Positions 1 through 7,238 of a DNA stretch of 11,738 nt are shown here, one piece after another. Source of the stretch: Heterostelium multicystogenum (taxonomy: Eukaryota; Evosea; Eumycetozoa; Acytosteliales; Acytosteliaceae). Each line of letters begins with the position of its first letter. Position 1 is the first letter of the stretch. The position numbers were made by a program, and so were the translations under genes. Location: positions 1-11,738 of the forward strand of contig RCNN01000054.1 in the NCBI GenBank assembly GCA_003667245.1. Direction: 5' to 3'. The notes beneath the pieces were generated by a model. The model made no database searches, had not been told where the DNA came from, and saw only the letters and a list, made by a program, of their open reading frames with translations.

Positions 1-1934
1 GTGTCAAACGCGTCCGGCGCAGGCTCAGGTGCAGGCGGTGCCGGGTCGTCCTTGAGCAGGTCCTTGACGTATTGGGCGTCGAGAGCGGCAGCGGCAACGG
101 CAGCGCTGACGCCTGCTGCGAACACGGCCATGGCCGGGAAGCGGCTTTTCAGTTGTTCGACCTGGGCATGGTTGTCGCCATTGGCGACCAACTGGCGCTC
201 CTGGGTGACAAACCCGTCCTTGTTGCCCTGCAAGCCGTGGACTTCCATCAGCTTGAGACGCAGGTCACTGCGGGCGGGCTCTTGCTTGATTGCATCTTCC
301 AGCACTTCAGCAGCCTGGTTCAGATGGCCACGGTCGATATGCGACTGGGCTTGCGCCAGGGCGTCGGTCGGACGCTGCGCAGCAACAGGTGCGACCACCG
401 GCGCAATCACCGGGGCAACCACCGCCGCCGGGGCTGGAGCTGGAGCTGGAGCTGGAGCTGGAGCTGGAGCCAGCTTGACGTTCGGCGGCGGCACATCAAG
501 GCCTTCGAAACTGTCGGATGGCAGGTCGTGATCAATGTTCGGCGCAAATTCCGGCTCTTCAGCCAGGGCCCGTGCCATGCGCAGGTGCTTTTCTTCTTCA
601 AGGCGCGCATTGCGATGACGGGCCCACAGCAGCAGAAGCAACAGCACCAGCAACCCGCTGCGCCGCCGATCACCCCAGCACGATCGGGTTGGTCAGCAGG
701 TCGTTGAATTTACCTTCAGTGCTGGCAGGTGCCGCATCCGGCTTGACCGGGGTCTCGACCGCGCAGCCGCGGGGGGTTGCTGCCGGAGCTGCCGCTGCCG
801 GCGCCGCCGGTTGTGCAGCCAGCTCGGCCGGCATCGCCGCCGTTGCAGCAGGCTGCGCCGCAGCGCCACCCGGGGTCTGCAACTTGGCCAGCTGGTTGTT
901 CTTGAGCTCGATCAGCCGCTGCAGCTTGTCCAGCTGACTTTGCAGGTCAGCCATGCGGCTTTTCAGCTCTTCATTCTCGCGACGGGTCGAATCCAGGCTT
1001 TCCTGGGTCACCGCCAGCTTGTTGTTCAAGGCCCGGCTGTCGCCCGCCGCGCCCTTCCCGCCTTTCCTGGCCGCTTCGGCCGGAGACCAGGCTCAAATTG
1101 TCCTTGGTATTGGTCTGCGACGGCGCATTACCCGCCTGGGTACGCTTGGTCGCGTCCAGCTGCGCCTTGCCGGCGAGCTGATTGCCGCCACGGCGGCCCT
1201 CGCGCCACGCCGCGTTTTGCGCCGTCACTTCAGCAATCGCCTCGGGCTGCGGCAGGCTGGTGCTTTGCCCCGAATCCGGCAGGCGCAGGACCTGGCCGGT
1301 TTTCATGCGGTTGATGTTGCCGTCGATAAAGGCGTCAGGGTTCAGCGCCTGAATGGCCAGCATGGTCTGCTGCACCGAGGCGCCATTGCGGTTTTTCGCG
1401 GCGATTTCCCACAAGGTGTCACGGGAAGTCGTGGTGTGTTCCTTGGCCTTGGTGACTGCCGGAGCCGTCGTCGCAGGCGCACTCAAGCGTGGCGCGGGTG
1501 CAGGGTGCACCAGCGGCCGGGGTCGACTGGTCGAACTTGGCCGGGTCCAGCAACACGCTGTAGTCGCGCATCAGGCGACCGTTGGGCCATTGTACCTGCA
1601 GCAGGAAACGCACGTAGGAATCCGGCAGCGGCTTGCTGGAGGTGACACGCACCACACTGCGGCCGTTGGGATTGACCACCGGGGTAAAGGTCAGGTCGTT
1701 CAGGAACGCCTGGCGATCGACGCCCGCATCCACAAAGGCCTGGGACGACGCGAGACTGGGGGTGATCTCGGAGGCGGTCAGGCCACCGACATCGAGCAAC
1801 TCGATTTCCACCGACAGCGGCTGGTTCAGCTTCGACTTGAGGGTCATCTCCCCAAGCTGCAGTGCTTGCGCCATACCGGAGGACAGCGCCGAGGCGGCCG
1901 CTATTGCTAACACCAGTTTGCGAACTTGAACCAT
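1..1934 (-). CDS. fimV: FimV, type IV pilus/polar hub protein (3' end beyond window; frame broken by apparent indel errors)
   Basis: FimV is an inner-membrane protein that binds peptidoglycan and supports type IV pilus assembly, twitching and polar organisation. The chosen start at 1934 has an AAGGATGAG ribosome site and opens a signal peptide (MVQVRKLVLAIAAASALSSG, then MAQA before the mature LQLGEM). Then follow the conserved FimV N-terminal domain, a LysM-type region (about 1430-1260, with TLWEIAAKN and ALNPDAFIDGNINRMKTGQ), a coiled coil (about 1030-890), an Ala/Pro/Gln linker, a single membrane segment (about 685-625), and a cytoplasmic Ala-Pro linker with a TPR-like helix pair (about 370-240). 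The frame breaks four times: one extra base at 1503-1505, one extra at 1078-1083, one missing at 673-676 and one missing at 652-653. The net change is zero, and each corrected junction restores typical FimV sequence. The C-terminal part of the gene lies off the left edge. The identity is firm; the breaks look like sequence errors. Confidence 0.93.
430..471. repeat. Hexanucleotide tandem repeat in fimV encoding an Ala-Pro linker
   Basis: Seven head-to-tail 6-bp units: five perfect GGAGCT copies (436-465), flanked by one-mismatch units GGGGCT and GGAGCC. On the coding (minus) strand this reads as repeated GCT CCA codons, giving an alternating Ala-Pro stretch just after the membrane segment of FimV. 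Because the unit is six bases, copy-number change would alter linker length without breaking the frame. Confidence 0.85.
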
Positions 1935-2042
1935 AGCCTCATCCTTTTTGAACACTCCCCGGCCGGCGAGAAGGTGGGTAACCGCTGCCATTAGGCATGG
2001 CGAGCCGATAGGTCACCGACGCGCAATTTTTTCCAGCTTGGG

Positions 2043-2061
2043 GCCAAGCATAGCGCTTGGC
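2043..2061. other. Small hairpin in the 161-bp gap between usg-1 and fimV
   Basis: GCCAAGC and GCTTGGC form a perfect 7-bp stem around a 5-base loop, between the usg-1 stop (2096) and the fimV start (1934). No T run follows on either strand, so it is not a standard intrinsic terminator. It may be a weak 3'-end or processing structure for the usg-1 message or part of the fimV leader. I see no clear sigma-70 promoter for fimV in this gap. Confidence 0.35.
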
Positions 2062-2095
2062 TAGAATCAATCTACAAATTGCCGCCAAGTATCTT

Positions 2096-3108
2096 TTACA
2101 CAAGGCCTTTTATCAACAACTGCGCCAGCTGTACGGCGTTCAGTGCCGCCCTTTGCGTACGTTATCTGACGCCAGCCACATATTTAGTTCCGCAGGGTCA
2201 TCAACACCGGCACGAACCCGGCCCACGTAGACCACGTCCTGACCGACCGCATCGCCCACAGCCGTGGGGTAATCGCCCTCTTCCACCAATTCGACACCCG
2301 GTGCCGAGTCCAGGGCACGGTTGACGGCAGCGAGATCCACCGCTGCCCCCAATTGCAGTGACACAGTCAGGCTATCGCCAAAAAACACCGGGGCTTGAAC
2401 GCAAGTGACGGAAATCTTTAGCAAAGGCATTTCCAGCACGGCGCGCAATTCGTGCACCAGGCGTTTTTCCAGGGCGGTGTGGCCCTGAGCGTCAGGCTTG
2501 CCGACCTGGGCCAGCAGGTTAAAGGCCATTTGCCGGTCGAAGAACTTCGGCTCCAGCGGGCGCACATTCAGCAACTCGGCGGTCTGCCGGGCGAGTTCGC
2601 TGACAGCCTCACGGCCCCTGGGCGGAAACGGCGAGGTTGGCGGTGACGTTTAACGCGCTGAATGTCCAGCAAGCCGCGCAGTGGCGCCAGCACCACGGCC
2701 AGGGCAGTCGCCGACGGGCTTGGGCTGCTGACCTGATAAGGTTTTTTCAGGCCATCGAGGATCTGCGCGTTGGCTTCCGGCACTACCTGCGGCGCCTGAA
2801 TCGGCCGGCAAGGCGCCGGACAAGTCGATCAGGGTGCAGCCCGCAGCGGTGGCGCGCGGGGCAAAACTCAAGGTGACCGCAGGGCCGGCGGCGAAGAACA
2901 CCAGTTGGACTTTGCTGAAATCGAATTCATCGACTTCCCGCACCCGCACGTTCTTGCCACGAAACGGCACCGAATGCCCGGCCGACTCGCTGCTGGCCAA
3001 CAGGTGCAGACTGCCTACCGGGAAGTCCTGCTCTTCGAGGATCTGCACCAGGGTTTCGCCAACGGTGCCGGTGGCGCCGATCACGGCAATATCAAAGGTC
3101 TGGGTCAT
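2096..3108 (-). CDS. Usg-1-like aspartate-semialdehyde dehydrogenase paralogue, probably non-catalytic (frame broken by apparent indel errors)
   Basis: The protein has the Asd/Usg-1 fold: an N-terminal NADP-binding glycine motif (IAVIGATGTVGE) and a C-terminal dimerisation domain ending in the conserved NMWLASDNVRKG. It matches the paralogue that sits between asd and fimV in Pseudomonas. The ATG at 3108 follows a GAGG ribosome site; the in-frame ATG at 3126 has none. Four single-base changes break the frame: one extra at 2799-2800, one extra at 2649-2651, one extra at 2615-2618 and one missing at 2149-2151. The last makes an early stop at 2140; corrected, the gene reads to TAA at 2096 and encodes 336 residues. 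The position of the catalytic Cys reads SSPS, and the GHS-type catalytic His motif reads FFGDS, so it is unlikely to work as a dehydrogenase. Its real role is unknown. Confidence 0.87.
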
Positions 3109-3141
3109 GGGGGCTGCCTCGGGCATTGCGGGGGGAGCGGC

Positions 3142-3170
3142 ACTTTACCGGGTGGCTGGGGGTGAGGCAA
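3142..3170 (-). promoter_or_regulatory. Candidate sigma-70 promoter for the usg-1-like gene
   Basis: Reading the minus strand, a -35-like TTGCCT (3165-3170) and a -10-like TAAAGT (3142-3147) are separated by exactly 17 bases, about 35 bases upstream of the ATG at 3108. An own promoter makes sense because the upstream gene asd ends in a strong terminator. It is seen by eye only. Confidence 0.45.
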
Positions 3171-3198
3171 TTAACCTGGGGGTTGTGGTGTGGCTGAT

Positions 3199-3293
3199 GG
3201 CCTCTTCGCGAGCAAGCCCGCTCCCACATTTGATCGCATTTCAACTGAAGAAACTCGCTCGAATGTGGGAGCGGGCTTGCTCGCGAAGAGGCC
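3199..3293. repeat. REPIN 1 (inverted pair of REP sequences)
   Basis: Two perfectly complementary 32-bp arms (3199-3230 and 3262-3293) enclose a 31-bp spacer. Each arm carries the REP core GTGGGAGCGGGCTTGCTCGC known from the P. fluorescens group. Such inverted pairs (REPINs) are non-autonomous elements thought to be spread by a RAYT (REP-associated tyrosine) transposase encoded elsewhere in the genome. It sits between the usg-1 promoter and the asd terminator. Its spacer is the near reverse complement of the spacer of the second copy at 6469-6564. Confidence 0.9.
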
Positions 3294-3303
3294 CGAGCGC
3301 GCA

Positions 3304-3339
3304 ATAAAAAACCCGCGCCTGTCACCAGAACGCGGGTTT
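3304..3339 (-). terminator. Rho-independent terminator after asd
   Basis: On the minus strand AAACCCGCG (3331-3339) pairs with CGCGGGTTT (3309-3317), a perfect 9-bp stem with a 13-base loop. It runs into a T-rich tail (six T at 3306-3311, then A and TT). It begins 17 bases after the asd stop codon and should end the leucine/asd message. The A run on the other arm may also allow some termination on the plus strand. Confidence 0.85.
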
Positions 3340-3356
3340 CTTATTACCAGCAGCGA

Positions 3357-4471
3357 TTACCGCTCCAGCAAGATCCGCAGCATGCGACGCAACGGCTCAG
3401 CCGCGCCCCACAGCAGTTGGTCGCCGACGGTGAACGCACCCAGGTACTGCGTCCCCATGTTCAGCTTGCGCAGACGGCCAACCGGCACATTCAGGGTACC
3501 GGTCACCTTGTTCGGGCTCAGTTCCTGGATGCTGATATCACGGTTGTTCGGCACCAGCTTGACCCAAGGGTTGTGCTGGCTGATCAGCCCTTCGATATCG
3601 GCGATCGGCACGTCTTTGTTCAGCTTGATGGTCAACGCCTGGCTGTGGCAACGCATGGCGCCGATGCGCACGCAGATACCGTCCACCGGGAATCGGGCTC
3701 TTGAAGCGACCGAGGATCTTGTTGGTCTCGGCCTGGGCCTTCCACTCTTCACGGCTCTGGCCGTTAGGCAGTTCCTTGTCGATCCACGGGATCAGGCTGC
3801 CGGCCAATGGCACACCGAAGTTCTCGGTCGGGTAGGCCTCGCTGCGCATGGCCTCGGCCACACGGCGGTCGATGTCGAGGATCGCGCTGGCCGGGTCAGC
3901 CAGTTGATCGGCAACAGCGGCGTGGGTCGCGCCCATCTGCTTGATCAGTTCACGCATGTTCTGCGCGCCGGCACCGGAGGCCGCCTGATAGGTCATGGCG
4001 CTCATCCACTCCACCAGGCCGGCTTCGAACAAGCCGCCCAGGCCCATCAGCATCAGGCTGACGGTGCAGTTGCCGCCGATGTAGTTCCTGGTGCCCGCGT
4101 CCAGTTGCTGGTCGATCACCTTGCGGTTGACCGGGTCCAGCACGATCACCGCGTCATCCTGCATGCGCAGGCTGGAAGCGGCGTCGATCCAGTAACCCTG
4201 CCAGCCGGCTTCGCGCAGCTTGGGGAAGACTTCGCTGGTGTAGTCGCCACCCTGGCAGGTCAGAATGACGTCGAGGGTCTTCAGTTCTTCAATGTTGTAG
4301 GCGTCCTTGAGCGGAGCAATGTCCTTGCCCACGGACGGCCCTTGACCACCTACATTGGAGGTGGTGAAAAACACCGGCTCAATAAGATCGAAATCCTGCT
4401 CTTCCAGCATCCGCTGCATGAGCACGGAACCGGACCATACCGCGCCAACCGATCAGACCTACACGTTTCAT
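3357..4471 (-). CDS. asd: Aspartate-semialdehyde dehydrogenase (frame broken by apparent indel errors)
   Basis: Asd reduces L-aspartyl-4-phosphate with NADPH to aspartate semialdehyde, the branch point to lysine/diaminopimelate, threonine and methionine. The ATG at 4471 has an AAGGTG ribosome site 8 bases upstream and opens [14 protein letters not shown], the NADP-binding motif. The active-site Cys lies in GGNCTVSLM (Cys135 after correction), followed by the [11 protein letters not shown] loop. The catalytic His lies in [10 protein letters not shown]. Two extra bases, at 4432-4433 and 3688-3690, break the frame. Without them the gene encodes 370 residues, the usual gammaproteobacterial length, ending [11 protein letters not shown]. 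It lies 64 bp downstream of leuB and is probably co-transcribed with it. Diaminopimelate is needed for the cell wall, so true inactivation would normally be lethal, which argues that the breaks are sequence errors. Confidence 0.95.
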
Positions 4472-4495
4472 CGCAACTACACCTTGTTCAAAAGT

Positions 4496-4529
4496 GGGCC
4501 GCCTTGCAGCAACATCTGCAAGCGGGCCC
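4496..4529 (-). other. Hairpin in the leuB-asd gap, possible attenuator
   Basis: On the minus strand GGGCC, a 2x2 internal loop, CTTGCAG, a 6-base loop, CTGCAAG, the other side of the internal loop and GGCCC form a 12-bp interrupted stem. A short TTTT follows two bases later. It begins 6 bases after the leuB stop and ends about 24 bases before the asd ATG. The weak T run suggests partial termination or an RNA-processing or stability element that could set asd expression relative to leuB. It is not a confident terminator. Confidence 0.45.
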
Positions 4530-4535
4530 GAGAGA

Positions 4536-4929
4536 TTACAGATTCCGCAGCGCGGCGACTACTGCGTCGCCCATTTCTTGCGTACCGACCTTGGTGCAAC
4601 CCTGGGACCAGATGTCGCCAGTGCGCAGGCCCTGGTCGAGCACCAGGCTCACGGCCTGCTCGATGGCATCCGCGGCGTCGGTCAGGTTGAAGCTGTAACG
4701 CAGCATCATCGACACCGACAAAATGGTCGCCAACGGGTTGGCAATGCCCTGCCCGGCGATGTCCGGCGCCGAACCGTGGCACGGCTCGTACATGCCCTTG
4801 TTGTTGGCATCCAGGGAGGCCGACGGCAGCATGCCGATGGAACCGGTGAGCATCGAGGCCTGGTCGGACAGGATGTCGCCGAACAGGTTGTCGGTGACGA
4901 TCACGTCGAACTGCTTCGGTGCACGCACC

Positions 4930-4967
<38 letters not shown>

Positions 4968-5618
4968 CTCGACGTCCGGGTAGTCCTTGGCGACTTCCTC
5001 GACGATTTCACGCCACAGCTGGCTGGACGCCAATACGTTGGCCTTGTCCACCGAGCAGACCTTCTTGCCACGCACACGGGCCATGTCGAAACCGACACGG
5101 GCGATACGGCGGATTTCACTCTCGCTGTACGGCAGGGTGTCGTAGGCCTGACGCTCGCCATTTTCCAACTCGCGCACGCCCCGTGGCGAGCCGAAGTAGA
5201 TACCGCCGGTCAGTTCGCGGACGATCAGGATGTCCAGGCCGGCGACGATTTCCGGCTTGAGGCTGGAAGCGTCCGCCAGTTGCGGGTAAAGGATCGCCGG
5301 GCGCAGGTTGCCGAACAGGCCCAGTTGCGCACGGATCTTCAGCAGGCCGCGCTCAGGGCGGATGTCACGCTCGATCTTGTCCCATTTCGGGCCACCCACG
5401 GCGCCCAGCAGCACGGCGTCGGCTGCGCGGGCACGCTCCAGGGTTTCGTCGGCCAGAGGCACGCCGTGCTTGTCGATGGCCGCGCCGCCGATCACGTCGT
5501 GGCTCAGTTCGAAGCCCAGGCTGTACTTGGCGTTAGCCACTTCCAGCACCTTGACCGCTTCGGCCATGATTTCCGGACCAATGCCGTCGCCAGGGAGAAT
5601 CAGAATCTGCTTGCTCAT
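4536..5618 (-). CDS. leuB: 3-isopropylmalate dehydrogenase LeuB, intact
   Basis: LeuB oxidises and decarboxylates (2R,3S)-3-isopropylmalate with NAD to 2-oxoisocaproate precursors, the third step of leucine synthesis, in the cytoplasm. The reading frame is unbroken at 360 residues. Visible family features are the N-terminal [11 protein letters not shown], substrate-binding Arg96, Arg106 and Arg134 (in IRAQ, NLRP and VRELTGG), Tyr141, catalytic Lys192 in SVDKANVL, metal-binding Asp224, Asp248 and Asp252 ([12 protein letters not shown]), and the cofactor loop [17 protein letters not shown]. The ATG at 5618 follows a GAGG ribosome site. It lies downstream of the methyltransferase gene and upstream of asd on the same strand. 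It is one of only two genes in the window free of frame breaks. Confidence 0.98.
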
Positions 5619-5638
5619 GCGTTCCTCATTTCATCAAG

Positions 5639-5660
5639 CGACCCGCCCGTGGGCAGGTCG
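5639..5660 (-). other. Hairpin between methyltransferase gene and leuB
   Basis: On the minus strand CGACCTGCC and GGCGGGTCG can form a 9-bp stem (one T-G wobble) around a 4-base loop, in the 53-bp gap between the methyltransferase stop and the leuB start. A run of five T precedes the stem instead of following it, so it is not an intrinsic terminator for this message. It could stabilise the mRNA or affect leuB translation. It ends about 20 bases before the leuB ATG and leaves the ribosome site free. Confidence 0.4.
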
Positions 5661-5671
5661 GGAAAAATTAA

Positions 5672-6435
5672 TCAGCGTTCGGCCCACACCACCAGCACGT
5701 CGGTGCTGAAGGTGCCGTCGGCTTGAATCTCGAAGTAATCGCGCACTTCCTGGCCCATTGCCTTTTGCAGCTCCAGGATCGCGGCACGCAATACCTCTGG
5801 GGTGCGCATGCGCTCGACCCACGAGGTGTATTCCAGGCGCAGGCGCTGGCGGCTGCTGTTGCGCACATGCAACCGGCTTCGCTGAGCTGGCGCATCCACT
5901 CGCCGGCGGAATAGTCACGCACGTGGCTGGTGTCGCGCAGCACTTCGACGGTTTGCAGGTAAGTGTCCAACAGCGGGCTGCCCGGTGACAAGACGTCCAC
6001 AAACGCGGCCACGCCACCCGGCTTGAGCACCCGGCGCACTTCACGCAGGGCCAGGCCCAGGTCGCTCCAATGGTGCGCCGAGTAGCGGCTGAACACGAAG
6101 TCGAATTCGCCATCGGCAAATGGCAGGCGCTCGGCGGCGCCGTGCACGGTGCGGATGTTGTCCAGGCCACGGTTCACGGCAGCGGCGGCGACCACGTCAA
6201 GCATCTGCTGGGACAGGTCGTACGCCACCACTTCTTTAACCAACGGTGCAACGTTGAAACTCACGTGACCCGCGCCGCAACCCAGGTCCAGCAGTCGTGC
6301 AGCGCCCTGCCCGGCCAGTTCGGCCTGGAGCAGCGCGAATTCGGTGCCTTGAGCATGTACTGCGCTGCTCAGGTAGGCCGAGGCCTGTTCGCCGAATTGT
6401 TTTTGCACGACTTGGGTGTGGGCGGTGCTGGTCAT
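5672..6435 (-). CDS. Class I SAM-dependent methyltransferase (frame broken by one apparent indel error)
   Basis: A soluble Rossmann-fold methyltransferase of the UbiE/Methyltransf_11 type. Motif I is LLDLGCGAGHVSF (residues 48-60), the acidic end of strand 2 is AYDLSQQML (Asp73), and RYSAHHW plus REVRRVLKPGG mark motifs II/III. No signal peptide or membrane segment is visible. The ATG at 6435 follows AGGGA by 7 bases. One base is missing at 5871-5872 (TTT read as TT on the coding strand). Corrected, the protein has 254 residues and ends VVWAER at TGA 5672. The same gene sits between leuD and leuB in P. aeruginosa (PA3119 as I recall). Its substrate is unknown. Its place in the leu cluster suggests co-expression, but no step of leucine synthesis needs a methyltransferase. 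Confidence 0.88.
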
Positions 6436-6468
6436 GATGATGTCCCTGGTTTTTGTGTTGCTGTTGCT

Positions 6469-6564
6469 GGCCCTTTCGCGAGCAAGCCCGCTCCCACATT
6501 CGACCGAGTTCCTTCAGTTGAAATGCAATCAAAATGTGGGAGCGGGCTTGCTCGCGAAGGGGCC
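6469..6564. repeat. REPIN 2 (inverted pair of REP sequences)
   Basis: Two 32-bp arms (6469-6500 and 6533-6564), complementary except for one position, surround a 32-bp spacer. The REP core is the same as in REPIN 1. The spacer (with the core TTCAGTTGAAATGC) matches the reverse complement of the REPIN 1 spacer with only a few differences, so the two copies are the same element in opposite orientation. It lies between the leuD stop (6583) and the methyltransferase start (6435). It may act as an mRNA-stabilising or transcription-modulating hairpin there. Confidence 0.9.
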
Positions 6565-6582
6565 AGTCCGGTCTACATGGAA

Positions 6583-7228
6583 TCAAGCGTCACGAAACAA
6601 CCAAGGCTGGCTGGCCCGGTGTTTGGTTTCAAACGCGGCAATCGCATCGCCGTCCTGCAAGGTCAGGCCGATATCGTCCAGGCCATTGATCAGGCAGTGC
6701 TTGCGGAAGGCGTCCACTTCAAAGTGATACACCTTGCCGTCCGGACGGGTCACGGTCTGTGCCGCCAGGTCGATGGTCAACTGGTAGCCCCACATCGGCT
6801 TCCACCTGCTGGAAAACTCATCCACTTCGGCATCGCTCAAGATGATCGGCAGCAAGCCGTTCTTGAAGCTGTTGTTGAAGAAGATGTCGGCGTAGCTCGG
6901 CGCGATGATGCTGCGAAAGCCATATTCTTCCAGGGCCCACGGCGCGTGCTCACGGCTGGAGCCGCAACCGAAGTTTTCCCGGGCGAGCAACACGCTGGCA
7001 CCCTGGTAACGCTCGGCGTTGAGTACAAAGTCCTTGTTCAGCGGGCGCTTGGAGTTGTCCTGGTAGGCGTAGCCCACGTCCAGGTAGCGCCACTCGTCGA
7101 ACAGGTTCGGACCAAAAACCGGTGCGCTTGATCGATTTCAAGAACTGCTTGGGAATGATCTGGTCGGTGTCCACGTTGGCACGGTCCAACGGCGCGACTA
7201 AACCGGTGTGTTGAGTAAAAGCTTTCAT
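6583..7228 (-). CDS. leuD: 3-isopropylmalate dehydratase small subunit LeuD (frame broken by apparent indel errors)
   Basis: LeuD is the small (swivelling) subunit of isopropylmalate isomerase and works with LeuC to convert 2- to 3-isopropylmalate. The ATG at 7228 opens [20 protein letters not shown]. The [12 protein letters not shown] and [15 protein letters not shown] motifs (the latter about residues 85-99) are diagnostic. Three single-base changes are present: one extra T on the coding strand in the run at 7114-7118 breaks the frame after KRTGF; one missing base at 6813-6816 and one extra at 6788-6791 compensate and leave a short garbled stretch (SSRWKPMW). Corrected, it encodes 214 residues. 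The ribosome site GAGGAA overlaps the leuC stop codon and the gap is 10 bp, which points to translational coupling with leuC. Confidence 0.95.
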
Positions 7229-7238
7229 CGGGTATTCC

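Noticed and set aside
430..471. CRISPR-like or phase-switch repeat
   Set aside because: The units are 6 bp with no spacers, lie within a coding region and stay in frame.
1419..1991. fimV start at the upstream ATG at 1991
   Set aside because: The ATG at 1934 has a good ribosome site and begins directly with a signal peptide. The upstream extension has neither.
2043..2061. Hairpin as terminator of usg-1
   Set aside because: The stem is only 7 bp and no T run follows on either strand.
3190..4698. Long plus-strand open frame of 502 codons opposite asd
   Set aside because: It lies antisense to asd and the leuB end, reads through REPIN 1, and its composition is that of a frame shadow in GC-rich DNA. 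The minus strand holds recognisable Asd motifs.
4494..5726. Plus-strand open frame of 410 codons opposite leuB
   Set aside because: It is the antisense shadow of the intact leuB gene, with His/Gln/Arg-rich low-information sequence and no known motif.
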